Shown here: positions 32,126 to 40,149 of the stretch, piece by piece
Position numbering within the stretch: position 1 is the stretch's first letter
How the letters are laid out: each line of letters starts with the position of its first letter
DNA from: Mycolicibacterium neoaurum
GTDB lineage: Bacteria; Actinomycetota; Actinomycetes; Mycobacteriales; Mycobacteriaceae
NCBI RefSeq assembly: GCF_036946495.1
Contig: NZ_JAQIIX010000002.1
Span: 2,480,001 to 2,544,000, forward strand
Length of the DNA: 64,000 bases
Reading direction: 5' to 3'
The notes under the pieces: generated by a model
Databases searched by the model: none
What the model was told of the DNA's origin: nothing
What the model saw: the letters and a program-made list of their open reading frames with translations, nothing else
Position numbers and translations under genes: made by a program

Positions 32126-34102
32126 TTAGCGTTCCGGACGCAGCGCCGGCCACCAGATACGCGGACCGATCAGGGTGAACAGTGCGGGGATGATCACGGT
32201 GCGCACCACGAAGGTGTCCAGCACGATGCCCAACCCGACGATGATGCCGATCTGGGTGAGCACGATCAGCGGTAGGACGCCCAGCACACAGAACACCGCG
32301 GCCAGCACGATTCCTGCGCTGGTGATCACCGCACCCGTCGCCGACACGGCGCGGACGATGCCCTGCCGGTTGCCGTACTCCGGGGTCTCCTCCTTGGCGC
32401 GCGTCACCAGGAAGATCGTGTAATCCACGCCGAGGGCGACCAGAAAGAGGAACGCGAAAAGTGGAGTTCCGTTGTCCAGCGCGGGGAACCCAAACAGGTG
32501 CACGCTCGCCCACCCGCCCAGGCCCAGTGCGGCCAGCGCGCTCAGCACGGTGACCGACACCAGGATCAGCGGTGCCAGCAGCGAACGCAGCAGGACGAAC
32601 AGCACCACCAGCACCACCGCGAGGATCGCGGGAATCACCACCATGCGGTCGTGGCGGGCCGCGGCGGCCGCATCCCTGGCCTTGGCATCGGAACCGCCGA
32701 CGAGGGCGTCCGGACTGACCGCGTGCACCGAACTGCGCAGGGCGTCAACGGTATCGAAGGCGGCATCGGAGGCGGGCTCGGCTTGCAGTACCGCTGACCA
32801 CTGGGTCAGGCCGGTGTCGGATTCGGCGGTCGGCCGAGCCGACACCACCCCGGGTGTCTGGCCGATTGCCTGGGTGACCGCGGCGGCATCCGAAGTCGGG
32901 GCGACCACCACCGTCGGGTCGGTCAGGCCACTCGGGAAGTGCTGCGACAGCGTCTGGAATCCGGCGACCGATTCTGCCTGCACGCGGAATTGTTCGGTCT
33001 GAGTCAACCCGACCGGAGTTCCGACCAGGCCCAAGCACAGCGCCGCCAGCGCCGCAAGCGCGCCGCCGGAGACCCAGCCGGGCCGCGCCGCGACCCAGGA
33101 CGCGATCCGATGCCAGACCCCGTTGTCGGTGAGCGACTTGGCCCCCACCTGCGGGATGAACGGCCAGAACAGCTTTCGGCCGAACAGGCCGAGGAAGGGC
33201 GGTAACACCAACAGGACGAAGGCTGCGGCGACCACCAGGCCCGCAGCGGCCTGCACACCGAGGCTGCGATTGCTCGGAGCCGTCGCGAACGCCAGCGTCA
33301 GCAGGGCAAGGACGACTGTGGCGTTGCTGGCCAGGATCGCCGGGGCCGCCGCCCGCACCGCGACTCGCAGTGCTTCGCGGTGATCCGCGCGTGCTCCCAA
33401 TTCTTCGCGATAGCGTGAGATGAGCAGCAGCGCATAGTTCGTGCCCGCGCCGAAGACCAACACGCTGGTGATACCACCGGTCGAACCATCCGGACTCAGG
33501 CCGAGCCCCGCGGCCACCGCGGTCCCAACCACCGAGCCGACCCGGTCGGCGAAGGCGATCACCAGCAGCGGTACCAGCCACAAGATGGGGGAGCGGTAGG
33601 TGACGATCAGCAGCACGGCCACCACAGCGGCCGTCACCGCGAGCAGGGTGAAGTTCGCTCCGGCAAAGGAATTCGCGATATCGGCGCCGAAGGCGGGCCC
33701 ACCGGTCACCTCGGCCCGCAGGCCGTCGGGCAGTCGTTCTGTCGTCGAGGTGCGCAGCTCTTGCACGGCATCATCGAGGGCGAACCCGGAGAGGTCGGCG
33801 GGCAGCGGGGCCACCGACAGCGCCGCCTTTCCGTCCTCGGAGACCTGCGCGCCCGGCCCGGCAGCTGCGATATCGGCCGCACCGAGTGGTGCACCGTCGG
33901 TGCGGCTGAACACGATGATCGCCGGCGCCTGATCACCCCCGGGGAACTGGGCGCGTAGGGCGTCGACACGTGCCGATTCCGCGTCGGCCGGTACGGACAC
34001 CGGTGATTGCGATGCGGAATCCCCGCCGCTCAACAGCGCCATGCCGGCACCGGACGCGAGGATCACGAGGATGGCCACAAGCCAGGAAAGTCGACCGGAC
34101 AT
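32126..34102 (-). CDS. MMPL/RND family transporter
   Basis: A 658-residue transporter with two repeats, each of one membrane helix, a large outer loop and a bundle of five helices. It is shorter than the classical MmpL proteins (about 900 or more residues), so it is closer to the YdfJ-type. The proton-relay Asp-Tyr pair is present in repeat 2 (GVDYTIF, D560-Y561), while in repeat 1 it is Asn-Tyr (GAGTNYALL, N222-Y223). It should export a lipid or drug-like compound using the proton gradient. It diverges from a MarR gene, with a dyad between them. Confidence 0.88.
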   Translation of the reverse strand: MSGRLSWLVAILVILASGAGMALLSGGDSASQSPVSVPADAESARVDALRAQFPGGDQAPAIIVFSRTDGAPLGAADIAAAGPGAQVSEDGKAALSVAPLPADLSGFALDDAVQELRTSTTERLPDGLRAEVTGGPAFGADIANSFAGANFTLLAVTAAVVAVLLIVTYRSPILWLVPLLVIAFADRVGSVVGTAVAAGLGLSPDGSTGGITSVLVFGAGTNYALLLISRYREELGARADHREALRVAVRAAAPAILASNATVVLALLTLAFATAPSNRSLGVQAAAGLVVAAAFVLLVLPPFLGLFGRKLFWPFIPQVGAKSLTDNGVWHRIASWVAARPGWVSGGALAALAALCLGLVGTPVGLTQTEQFRVQAESVAGFQTLSQHFPSGLTDPTVVVAPTSDAAAVTQAIGQTPGVVSARPTAESDTGLTQWSAVLQAEPASDAAFDTVDALRSSVHAVSPDALVGGSDAKARDAAAAARHDRMVVIPAILAVVLVVLFVLLRSLLAPLILVSVTVLSALAALGLGGWASVHLFGFPALDNGTPLFAFLFLVALGVDYTIFLVTRAKEETPEYGNRQGIVRAVSATGAVITSAGIVLAAVFCVLGVLPLIVLTQIGIIVGLGIVLDTFVVRTVIIPALFTLIGPRIWWPALRPER

Positions 34103-34107
34103 GACCC

Positions 34108-34124
34108 AAATATTTCAGATATTT
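34108..34124. promoter_or_regulatory. MarR-type operator between the MMPL and marR genes
   Basis: A perfect 6-bp inverted repeat AAATAT-N5-ATATTT lies 5 bp upstream of the MMPL start codon in a 57-bp AT-rich gap. This size and composition are typical of MarR dimer sites, and blocking it would silence the transporter. Confidence 0.7.
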
Positions 34125-34159
34125 AACTAATAATCAAGCCTGACCGATATGATCGCGGG

Positions 34160-34624
34160 GTGACACGTGAGGACCTGGAGCGGTTGATCGCCGGTGACGT
34201 CCGTGCCCTGACCGCCGAGTCCGACCAGATCGGCCACGAGTTCGCGCGTCGGCATGACGTGAGCGCCAACGACTTCCGGGCGCTACTGCATGTCATGGTC
34301 GCTGATGCGGCTGGGGAGCCGCTGACGGCCGGCGAGCTGAGCAAGCTGATCGGCACCTCAGCGGCGGCGGTCACCTATCTGGTGGAGCGGATGATCGCCT
34401 CGGGGCATCTGCGTCGGGAAACCCACCCCAAGGACCGGCGCAAGGTCATCCTGCGCTACGACGATCACGGGCTGGCCGTGGCGACCGACTTCTTCACCCC
34501 GCTCGCGAGAATCAATTCCGCGGCGCTGGCGGATTTGCCGGACAGCGATCTGGAGGCGGCACACCGGGTGTTCACTGCGCTGGTCGGCGCCATGCACCGG
34601 TTCCGTACGGTCAACGACGGTTGA
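34160..34624 (+). CDS. MarR family transcriptional regulator
   Basis: A 154-residue winged-helix protein. It has the MarR layout: an N-terminal dimer helix, SANDFRALLHVMVADAAG, the recognition part ELSKLIGTSAAAVTYLVERMIASGHL, and the wing RETHPKDRRKVILRYDD (family D-x-R motif). The C-terminal helix completes the dimer interface. The start is a GTG at 34160. It is divergent from the MMPL transporter and probably represses it; the ligand is likely an exported compound. Its last 14 bp overlap the end of the convergent antiporter gene. Confidence 0.9.
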   Translation: MTREDLERLIAGDVRALTAESDQIGHEFARRHDVSANDFRALLHVMVADAAGEPLTAGELSKLIGTSAAAVTYLVERMIASGHLRRETHPKDRRKVILRYDDHGLAVATDFFTPLARINSAALADLPDSDLEAAHRVFTALVGAMHRFRTVNDG

Positions 34625-36188
34625 GAGTCGCCTCTTCGAGATCGAGGCCGCGCAGCACCTCGCGAAGGACCTCGTCGTCGATGTTGCCGGCATCGCGTTC
34701 GGCGATGAACACCGCTCGTTCGGCGGCCAGCATCTCCAGTCGCAGGCTGCGGAAGGCCGACGCCGGGCTCTGCCCGATCTCCGCCTCGCTACGCCCCAAC
34801 CGTTCCCAGGCCGCGTTGCGTCGGGCGGTGTTCCAGCGGCGCAACACATCGGCTGCGCTGTCCTGGATGGCGTTGCCGTCGGCGCGCTGCTGCTCGAGCA
34901 GCTCATCGAGCCGGTCGGCCGCCGCGCGCGCCGCCTTGTCCTGGGCTGCCGCCTGCGCCAACGCATCCGAACGTGCGTCGTCACCTTCGACACCGAACCG
35001 CCGGATCACCCACGGCAGCGTCAGACCGTGCAGCAACAACGTCCCCACCACCACCACGAAGGTCAGGAACACCAGCTGATCCCGACCTGGGAAGGCGTCC
35101 CCGGACAACGTCGTCATCGGCACACCGAACGCGGCGGCCAGTGACACCACCCCGCGCATCCCGGCCCACGCCACCACGAATGTCTCACCGACCGTTGGCC
35201 GAGGCGAACGCAGGTAGGCGAAGGCATATACCCACACCAGGCGGACGGCGATGGTCGTGGCGAGCACGGCGATCGCCGATATCGCGATCCTGGCCGGCGA
35301 GAATCCCGCGAGTTGGTCCACCACGCTCGGCAACTGCAGCCCGATCAGCAGGAAGGCGAACGACTCCAGGATGAACTGCAGCGCCCGCCACACCGCATCG
35401 TCCTGCAGCCGGGTGGCATACCCGGCGTGGGTGGTGGTGCGCCCACCGATCATCACCGCTGCGGTGACGACCGCCAGCACGCCGGAGGTGTGCGCCTCCT
35501 CGGCCAACAGATAGACAACGAACGGCGCCAGCAGGCCGATGGCGCTCTCGACGACGGGATCGTCCAGGCGCGCGCGTACGGACGTGATGGCCGAACCCGC
35601 GAGGACCCCGACCACCACACCGCCGGCCGCGGCCAACACGAAGGTGCCGAGTCCGGCGGCCCAGCCCGTCGATGCACCCACCGCGGCCGCCAACGCGACC
35701 TTGTACGCCGTCAGCGCCGTCGCGTCGTTGAGCAGGCTCTCACCGCCAATCAGGGTCGTCACCCGGCGTGGCAGTCCCAGTCGGCGACCCACCGCGCTCG
35801 CCGACACCGCATCCGGCGGGGCCACGATGGCGCCCAGCGTCAACGCCGCGGCCATGGTGAGCTCGGGGACCACCCGGAACGCCACCATTCCGACCGCCAG
35901 CGTGGTGACCAGCGGGAGACCGACGGCCAGCGAGCCGATCGCGCCCGCGTTCCTGCGCATGTTGAGATAGCTGCTCTCCAGACCGGCCGACCACAGCAGC
36001 GGCGGCAGGATCACGAACAGCACCAGGTCGGGATCCAACTCGACGCCGTCGAAACCGGGGATGTACGAGGCGGCCAAACCGGCCACGACCAGCGCCAACG
36101 GCGCCGACACGTCGAGGCGGCGGCTCACCGCGGCCAACAACACGGCGGCCACCGATACCGCCAGCAGTGTCACTCCCACCGCATCCAC
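34611..36188 (-). CDS. CPA1 family Na+(K+)/H+ antiporter
   Basis: A 525-residue protein with about 12 helices and a 120-residue cytoplasmic tail. The ion-binding pair typical of CPA1 is visible as ESLLNDATAL (Asn-Asp). FVILPPLLWSAGLESS and AGMRGVVSLAAAFGVP are further signatures. The tail is helical, charged and rich in Ala/Arg/Glu (ADRLDELLEQQRADG), probably a regulatory coiled coil. It should exchange Na+ or K+ for protons for pH or salt homeostasis. The start at 36188 has a short polar leader (MDAVGVTLLAV). The 3' end overlaps the marR gene. Confidence 0.9.
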   Translation of the reverse strand: MDAVGVTLLAVSVAAVLLAAVSRRLDVSAPLALVVAGLAASYIPGFDGVELDPDLVLFVILPPLLWSAGLESSYLNMRRNAGAIGSLAVGLPLVTTLAVGMVAFRVVPELTMAAALTLGAIVAPPDAVSASAVGRRLGLPRRVTTLIGGESLLNDATALTAYKVALAAAVGASTGWAAGLGTFVLAAAGGVVVGVLAGSAITSVRARLDDPVVESAIGLLAPFVVYLLAEEAHTSGVLAVVTAAVMIGGRTTTHAGYATRLQDDAVWRALQFILESFAFLLIGLQLPSVVDQLAGFSPARIAISAIAVLATTIAVRLVWVYAFAYLRSPRPTVGETFVVAWAGMRGVVSLAAAFGVPMTTLSGDAFPGRDQLVFLTFVVVVGTLLLHGLTLPWVIRRFGVEGDDARSDALAQAAAQDKAARAAADRLDELLEQQRADGNAIQDSAADVLRRWNTARRNAAWERLGRSEAEIGQSPASAFRSLRLEMLAAERAVFIAERDAGNIDDEVLREVLRGLDLEEATLNRR

Positions 36189-36203
36189 CTATCCTCGTTC
36201 TCC

Positions 36204-36503
36204 ATGCTCAAGCGTTCACGACGGCAGTCACCGACTCCGCAGTGTGAGCATCTCCAGGCGATACCCCACAGCGCAGAACCGGCCCCGGTTACTCCCGGCA
36301 GGTGTCAGGAATGCGCCGAGCACGGTGAGAACACGTGGGCACACCTGCGGATGTGCCTGTCCTGCGGGCACGTCGGATGCTGTGATTCCAGTCCGCATCA
36401 ACATGCCACCGCGCATTTCCGCGAGACCGGCCACCCGGTGATGTGCAGCATCGAGCCGGGGGAGTCGTGGCGGTGGTGCTATGTCGACATCCGGCTCGGC
36501 TGA
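36204..36503 (+). CDS. UBP-type zinc finger protein
   Basis: A 99-residue protein consisting of one UBP-type zinc finger. The Cys/His ligands are in order CEH, CQEC, CLSCGHVGCCD, then HQHATAHF and HPVMCS, followed by WRWCYVD, the tryptophan pocket of the family. In eukaryotes the fold binds the ubiquitin C-terminus; in actinobacteria stand-alone copies are common and unexplained. A short basic N-terminus (MLKRSRRQS) precedes it. It is divergent from the antiporter gene with only 15 bp between starts, so promoters must overlap the genes. Longer open frame upstream is antisense to the antiporter and is not coding. Confidence 0.85.
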   Translation: MLKRSRRQSPTPQCEHLQAIPHSAEPAPVTPGRCQECAEHGENTWAHLRMCLSCGHVGCCDSSPHQHATAHFRETGHPVMCSIEPGESWRWCYVDIRLG

Positions 36504-36527
36504 AAAATCTGGCAGGCTGGTCTGGCG

Positions 36528-37556
36528 ATGACAAGGCACGCCGAGAACGCTGACACCCACGCCGACCCACGGGCGCCCGTGGTGCTGCTGCGCGAACCCG
36601 GGGAGACCGGCCGCGAGCAGACGCTGGCCTTCGAACGGCTGGGTGCCGTGGTCACCACGAACCCGGCCGACGACGCCGATTTCGTGGTCGCAGACGAGCT
36701 CGACCTTGATCGTGAGGGGTTGCGCAGGCTGGCCGCCGACGAGTTGGGCCTGCCCACCGCGCCGTTCTGGTTCGCCGGAACGGCCGCGGAGTTGACCGCG
36801 ATCGCCGAGCACGCGGGCTACCCGCTGGCCGTCACACCGGTCGCCGATGACGCGGAGACGGGGCGGTCGGTCCTGCTGCGTCCCGAGGATGTCGGTCCGG
36901 CCTGGGATCGCGCCGTGGCCGCCGGACACCAGCGGGTGATGGCCGAAACCGTCGTCGAGGTAGACGACGAGGTCACGCTGTTGACCGTCCGCACCGCCAG
37001 CGCGGCAGGTCCGGTCGTGCATTTCTGTGAACCGATCGGGCACCGGGTCGCCGGTGACGGCACCGTGTCGGCCTGGCAGCCGCACCGGCTGGCCCCCGCC
37101 GCGTTGGATGCCGCCAAGTCGATCGCCGCGCGCATCGTGAACTCGTTGGACGGGCGCGGCGCCTACGCGGTGGAACTGTTGGTGCGCGGTGACGAGGTGT
37201 ACTTCGCCGACGTGCGACCGCGTCCGGTCGACGCCACCCTGCTGACCCTGCGCACGCATCGATTGTCGGTGTTCGACCTGCATGCGCGCGCGGTGCTGGG
37301 ACTTCCGGTCGACACCATCATGGTGTCCCCGGGAGCCGCCGTGGTGGGACGCGCGGGCGACACGGAGCTCGATGCGGTTGCGGACAAGGCGACGGCGCTG
37401 GCGGTGTTGGCGCAGGCCCACGAGGTGGCCGAAAGCGATGTCTGGCTTTTCGGTGCCGGTCTGGGTGCGGCCTTCGCGACCGCTCAGGACGTCACCATCG
37501 CCCGTGACCGTGCGCAACGCACCGCGGTGTCGCTGCGTAGACTCTGGCAGTCGTGA
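36528..37556 (+). CDS. PurT-like ATP-grasp protein, degenerate
   Basis: A 342-residue homologue of phosphoribosylglycinamide formyltransferase 2 (PurT). Recognisable blocks are DREGLRRLAADELGLPT, DEVTLLTVRT, VVHFCEPIGHR, WQPHRLAP and VYFADVRPRP. Compared with normal PurT (about 390-420 residues), the N-terminal GSGELGKE loop is EPGETGRE, about 60 residues are missing after the first strand pair, the ATP-binding Lys of the VVKPV motif is Thr (T103, AVTPV), and the SSSGKG loop is DDAETG. ATP binding and formate ligation are therefore unlikely. It sits at the position of Rv0389 (purT), before the rhodanese and metZ. Role unknown. Confidence 0.8.
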   Translation: MTRHAENADTHADPRAPVVLLREPGETGREQTLAFERLGAVVTTNPADDADFVVADELDLDREGLRRLAADELGLPTAPFWFAGTAAELTAIAEHAGYPLAVTPVADDAETGRSVLLRPEDVGPAWDRAVAAGHQRVMAETVVEVDDEVTLLTVRTASAAGPVVHFCEPIGHRVAGDGTVSAWQPHRLAPAALDAAKSIAARIVNSLDGRGAYAVELLVRGDEVYFADVRPRPVDATLLTLRTHRLSVFDLHARAVLGLPVDTIMVSPGAAVVGRAGDTELDAVADKATALAVLAQAHEVAESDVWLFGAGLGAAFATAQDVTIARDRAQRTAVSLRRLWQS

Positions 37557-37996
37557 GCGGCGACGAAGCAGACCGGGACAGGCCGACGGCGACGCCGTTC
37601 CTGCTGGCCCTCGTCATCATCGTGGTTGTGATCACCGCGATTCTTGTCATCAACCGCGGCGAGGGTGACGGTGATCCCCAGCAGATCGGGCGGGTGGTGG
37701 TCGCCCAGAACGACGCCCTGCAGCGGCAGGACTATGAGGCGTTCAAGGCCAATACGTGCGCGGCCGAGCACGGCACCGAAAAAGAGGTCCTTGACCGGCA
37801 GCGCGATTCGGTGGCCAAGCACGGCGATCGCTATGTCGACGGAGCGGGAAACATCGCCGTCGTCGGCGATACCGCCACCGCCACCGTCAAGTACCACTTC
37901 GGCACCGCCGACGAAACGGACACCCAGGTCAGCGCCGACATGATGTTCAGGCGTGAGGGCGGTCAGTGGAAGGTCTGTTCGCAGGGTCCGGCCTAG
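37553..37996 (+). CDS. Membrane-anchored NTF2-like protein
   Basis: A 147-residue protein. A short charged cytoplasmic tail is followed by one membrane helix (about residues 15-34, FLLALVIIVVVITAILVI) and an outer domain with a small NTF2-like pattern (VVAQNDALQRQDYEAFKANTC, then WKVCSQG at the end). The two cysteines may form a disulfide. It has the same plan as the Rv0361-like protein at 3638-4330. The GTG at 37553 overlaps the PurT-like stop (GTGA). It could stabilise a membrane or cell-wall complex; no direct evidence. Confidence 0.75.
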   Translation: MSGDEADRDRPTATPFLLALVIIVVVITAILVINRGEGDGDPQQIGRVVVAQNDALQRQDYEAFKANTCAAEHGTEKEVLDRQRDSVAKHGDRYVDGAGNIAVVGDTATATVKYHFGTADETDTQVSADMMFRREGGQWKVCSQGPA

Positions 37997-38012
37997 CCGT
38001 TACGGTAGTGCT

Positions 38013-38444
38013 GTGTCCACATCCGAGAGTCCGGGTTACGCCGGTGACATCACGCCCGAGCAGGCATGGGAGCTGCTGTCCGATAATCCCGAAGCCGTCC
38101 TGGTCGACTGTCGCACCGAGGCGGAGTGGCGATTCGTCGGCGTTCCCGATCTCGCCCCGCTGCGGCGCGAGGCGGTGTTCGTGGAGTGGAACAGGGCCGA
38201 CGGCACTCACAACGACGCTTTCATCGACGACCTCGGTAGGTCGGGTATCGCCCCGGGCACGCGGCCGGTGGTGTTCCTGTGCCGCTCTGGTAACCGATCC
38301 ATCGGCTCTGCACAGGCCGCGACGGCCGCGGGTATCGGCCCGTCCTACAACGTGCTCGACGGATTCGAGGGCAACCTCGACGAGAACGGTCATCGCGGCG
38401 GCACCGGATGGAAAGCCGTCGGACTTCCCTGGAAGCAGAGCTGA
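38013..38444 (+). CDS. Rhodanese-like sulfurtransferase (Rv0390-like)
   Basis: A 143-residue single-domain rhodanese. The active-site loop is CRSGNRSIGSA with the sulfur-carrying Cys, and the N-terminal ITPEQAWELL and VLVDCRTEAEWRFVGVPDL are standard. It can move sulfane sulfur to an acceptor. Located before metZ, which uses sulfide, so a role in sulfur supply for homocysteine synthesis is plausible. The GTG at 38013 is preceded by a TACGGT -10-like box ending 6 nt upstream, so the transcript may be leaderless. The order matches Rv0390-Rv0391. Confidence 0.88.
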   Translation: MSTSESPGYAGDITPEQAWELLSDNPEAVLVDCRTEAEWRFVGVPDLAPLRREAVFVEWNRADGTHNDAFIDDLGRSGIAPGTRPVVFLCRSGNRSIGSAQAATAAGIGPSYNVLDGFEGNLDENGHRGGTGWKAVGLPWKQS

Positions 38445-38452
38445 GGGCAGCC

Positions 38453-39661
38453 ATGAGTGATGTTCCCTCCGTGCGCATTCCCGCACCGCTGCCCGACGGG
38501 GTCAGCCAGGCCACCATCGGCGTGCGCGGTGGACTGCTGCGTTCGGGTTTCGAGGAGACCGCCGAGGCCCTGTATCTGACTTCGGGTTACGTCTACGAGT
38601 CCGCCGCCGACGCCGAGCGCGCGTTCACCGGTGAGATCGATCGGTACGTGTACTCCCGCTACGGCAATCCGACCATCTCGATGTTCGAGGAGCGGTTGCG
38701 TCTCATCGAGGGCGCCCCGGCTGCGTTCGCCACCGCGACCGGCATGGCGGCGGTGTTCACCGCGCTGGGCGCACTGCTGGGTGCCGGTGACCGACTGGTC
38801 GCCGCGCGCAGCCTGTTCGGTTCGTGCTTTGTGGTGTGCAACGAGATCCTACCGCGCTGGGGGGTGGAGACCGTCTTCGTCGACGGTGACGACCTCTCCC
38901 AATGGGAGGAAGCGCTCAGCGTGCCGACCCAGGCGGTCTTCTTCGAGACCCCGTCGAATCCGATGCAGTCGCTGGTCGACATCGCCGCGGTCGCCGAATT
39001 GGCACACGCTGCGGGCGCAAAGGTGGTGCTGGACAACGTCTTCGCCACCCCGCTGCTGCAGCAAGGGATCCCACTGGGGGCCGATGTGGTGGTGTACTCC
39101 GGTACCAAACACATCGACGGTCAGGGTCGCGTCCTCGGCGGTGCCATCCTGGGCGACAAGGAGTACATCGACGGCCCGGTACAGAAGCTGATGCGCCACA
39201 CCGGCCCGGCGATCAGCGCCTTCAACGCCTGGACCCTGCTCAAAGGCCTTGAGACGCTGGCAGTCCGGGTTGACTACGCGAACCGCTCCGCGCAGCGGGT
39301 TGCCGAGTTCCTCGAACAGCAATCCGGTGTGAATTGGGTGAAATATCCGTTCCTGCAGTCACATCCGCAGTACGAGCTGGCGCAACGCCAGATGCGCGGC
39401 GGCGGAACGGTGGTCACCTTCGAGGTGGACGGCGGCAAGGACGCGGCCTTCACACTGCTGGACAAGCTGCGCGTCATCGACATCTCCAACAACCTCGGTG
39501 ACGCGAAATCGTTGATCACGCACCCGGCCACCACCACCCACCGCGCGATGGGCCCGGAGGGACGGGCGGCGATCGGTCTCGGAGATGGCGTGGTGCGCAT
39601 CTCGGTGGGCCTGGAGGGTACCGAGGATCTGATCGCCGATCTGGACCAGGCGCTGAGCTGA
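38453..39661 (+). CDS. metZ: O-succinylhomoserine sulfhydrylase
   Basis: A 402-residue PLP enzyme of the Cys/Met metabolism family. It has YSRYGNPTISMFEERL, ATATGMAAVFTALGALL, the PLP loop FFETPSNPMQ, DNVFATPLLQQ and YSGTKHIDGQGR with the Schiff-base lysine. It makes homocysteine from O-succinyl (or O-acetyl) homoserine and sulfide in methionine synthesis. The gene order (rhodanese, then metZ) is as in M. tuberculosis Rv0390-Rv0391. The ATG at 38453 is chosen; 15 more open codons upstream overlap the rhodanese gene. Confidence 0.93.
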   Translation: MSDVPSVRIPAPLPDGVSQATIGVRGGLLRSGFEETAEALYLTSGYVYESAADAERAFTGEIDRYVYSRYGNPTISMFEERLRLIEGAPAAFATATGMAAVFTALGALLGAGDRLVAARSLFGSCFVVCNEILPRWGVETVFVDGDDLSQWEEALSVPTQAVFFETPSNPMQSLVDIAAVAELAHAAGAKVVLDNVFATPLLQQGIPLGADVVVYSGTKHIDGQGRVLGGAILGDKEYIDGPVQKLMRHTGPAISAFNAWTLLKGLETLAVRVDYANRSAQRVAEFLEQQSGVNWVKYPFLQSHPQYELAQRQMRGGGTVVTFEVDGGKDAAFTLLDKLRVIDISNNLGDAKSLITHPATTTHRAMGPEGRAAIGLGDGVVRISVGLEGTEDLIADLDQALS

Positions 39662-39666
39662 TCACC

Positions 39667-40077
39667 GTGTCGAAGGCATCGGATGCGAAGAAGGCGCGCC
39701 GCAAAAAGCGCAAGACGGCCGGTGACGCGCGCTGGGTTCCCGACGCGGTGATCGAGCAGCTGTCGGCCATCCAGGACGCGGTGGTCGCCGACCTGGCCGA
39801 GTTCGACGAACGGATCACCGAGCGCGGCTGGACCTTTGATGAAGAAGAATCCGATGACGACTACGCGATCTGGTTCTTCGAGCCGTCCGGGGCGCAGGTC
39901 GAGGACGGTATTCCGGTCACCTCGCTGTGGCTGGACGCCGCCGAGGACGGTGCCCTGGTGCACGTGACCTTCGTGGGCACCACCGACAAGCACAGCTTCA
40001 CCCACGAGGAGCTGTTCGACAGACTCGACGCCATCGAGTCCTACCGCAACGGTGACTCGTTCTCGCGGATCGGCTGA
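39667..40077 (+). CDS. Conserved small acidic protein of unknown function
   Basis: A 136-residue protein with a very basic N-terminus (SKASDAKKARRKKRKTAGD), then an acidic alpha/beta domain (WTFDEEESDDDYAIWFFEPSG, LDAAEDGALVHVTFVG). The basic tail could bind nucleic acid. No known motif is visible. The start is the GTG at 39667, 5 bp after the metZ stop, so the two genes are probably co-transcribed. It is followed by an 18-bp stem-loop. The family is unknown to me. Confidence 0.7.
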   Translation: MSKASDAKKARRKKRKTAGDARWVPDAVIEQLSAIQDAVVADLAEFDERITERGWTFDEEESDDDYAIWFFEPSGAQVEDGIPVTSLWLDAAEDGALVHVTFVGTTDKHSFTHEELFDRLDAIESYRNGDSFSRIG

Positions 40078-40088
40078 CGGTAAACGCG

Positions 40089-40138
40089 AGACGGTCACTA
40101 CGGCACGTCGTTCATTGCTTGTGCCGTAGTGACCGTCT
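40089..40138. terminator. 18-bp perfect stem-loop between convergent genes, no U-tract
   Basis: A perfect 18-bp inverted repeat (40089-40106 with 40121-40138, arms AGACGGTCACTACGGCAC and complement) encloses a 14-nt loop. It lies between the stops of two convergent genes (40077 and 40150). There is no T-run on either side. Its position suggests a bidirectional terminator of the U-less type discussed for mycobacteria; its length is unusual. Confidence 0.65.
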
Positions 40139-40149
40139 GCCGGATCTGC

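Noticed and set aside
35313..36503. A long forward frame (396 codons) ending with the UBP zinc finger
   Set aside because: Only the last 99 codons have a fold; upstream it is antisense to the antiporter and of shadow composition.
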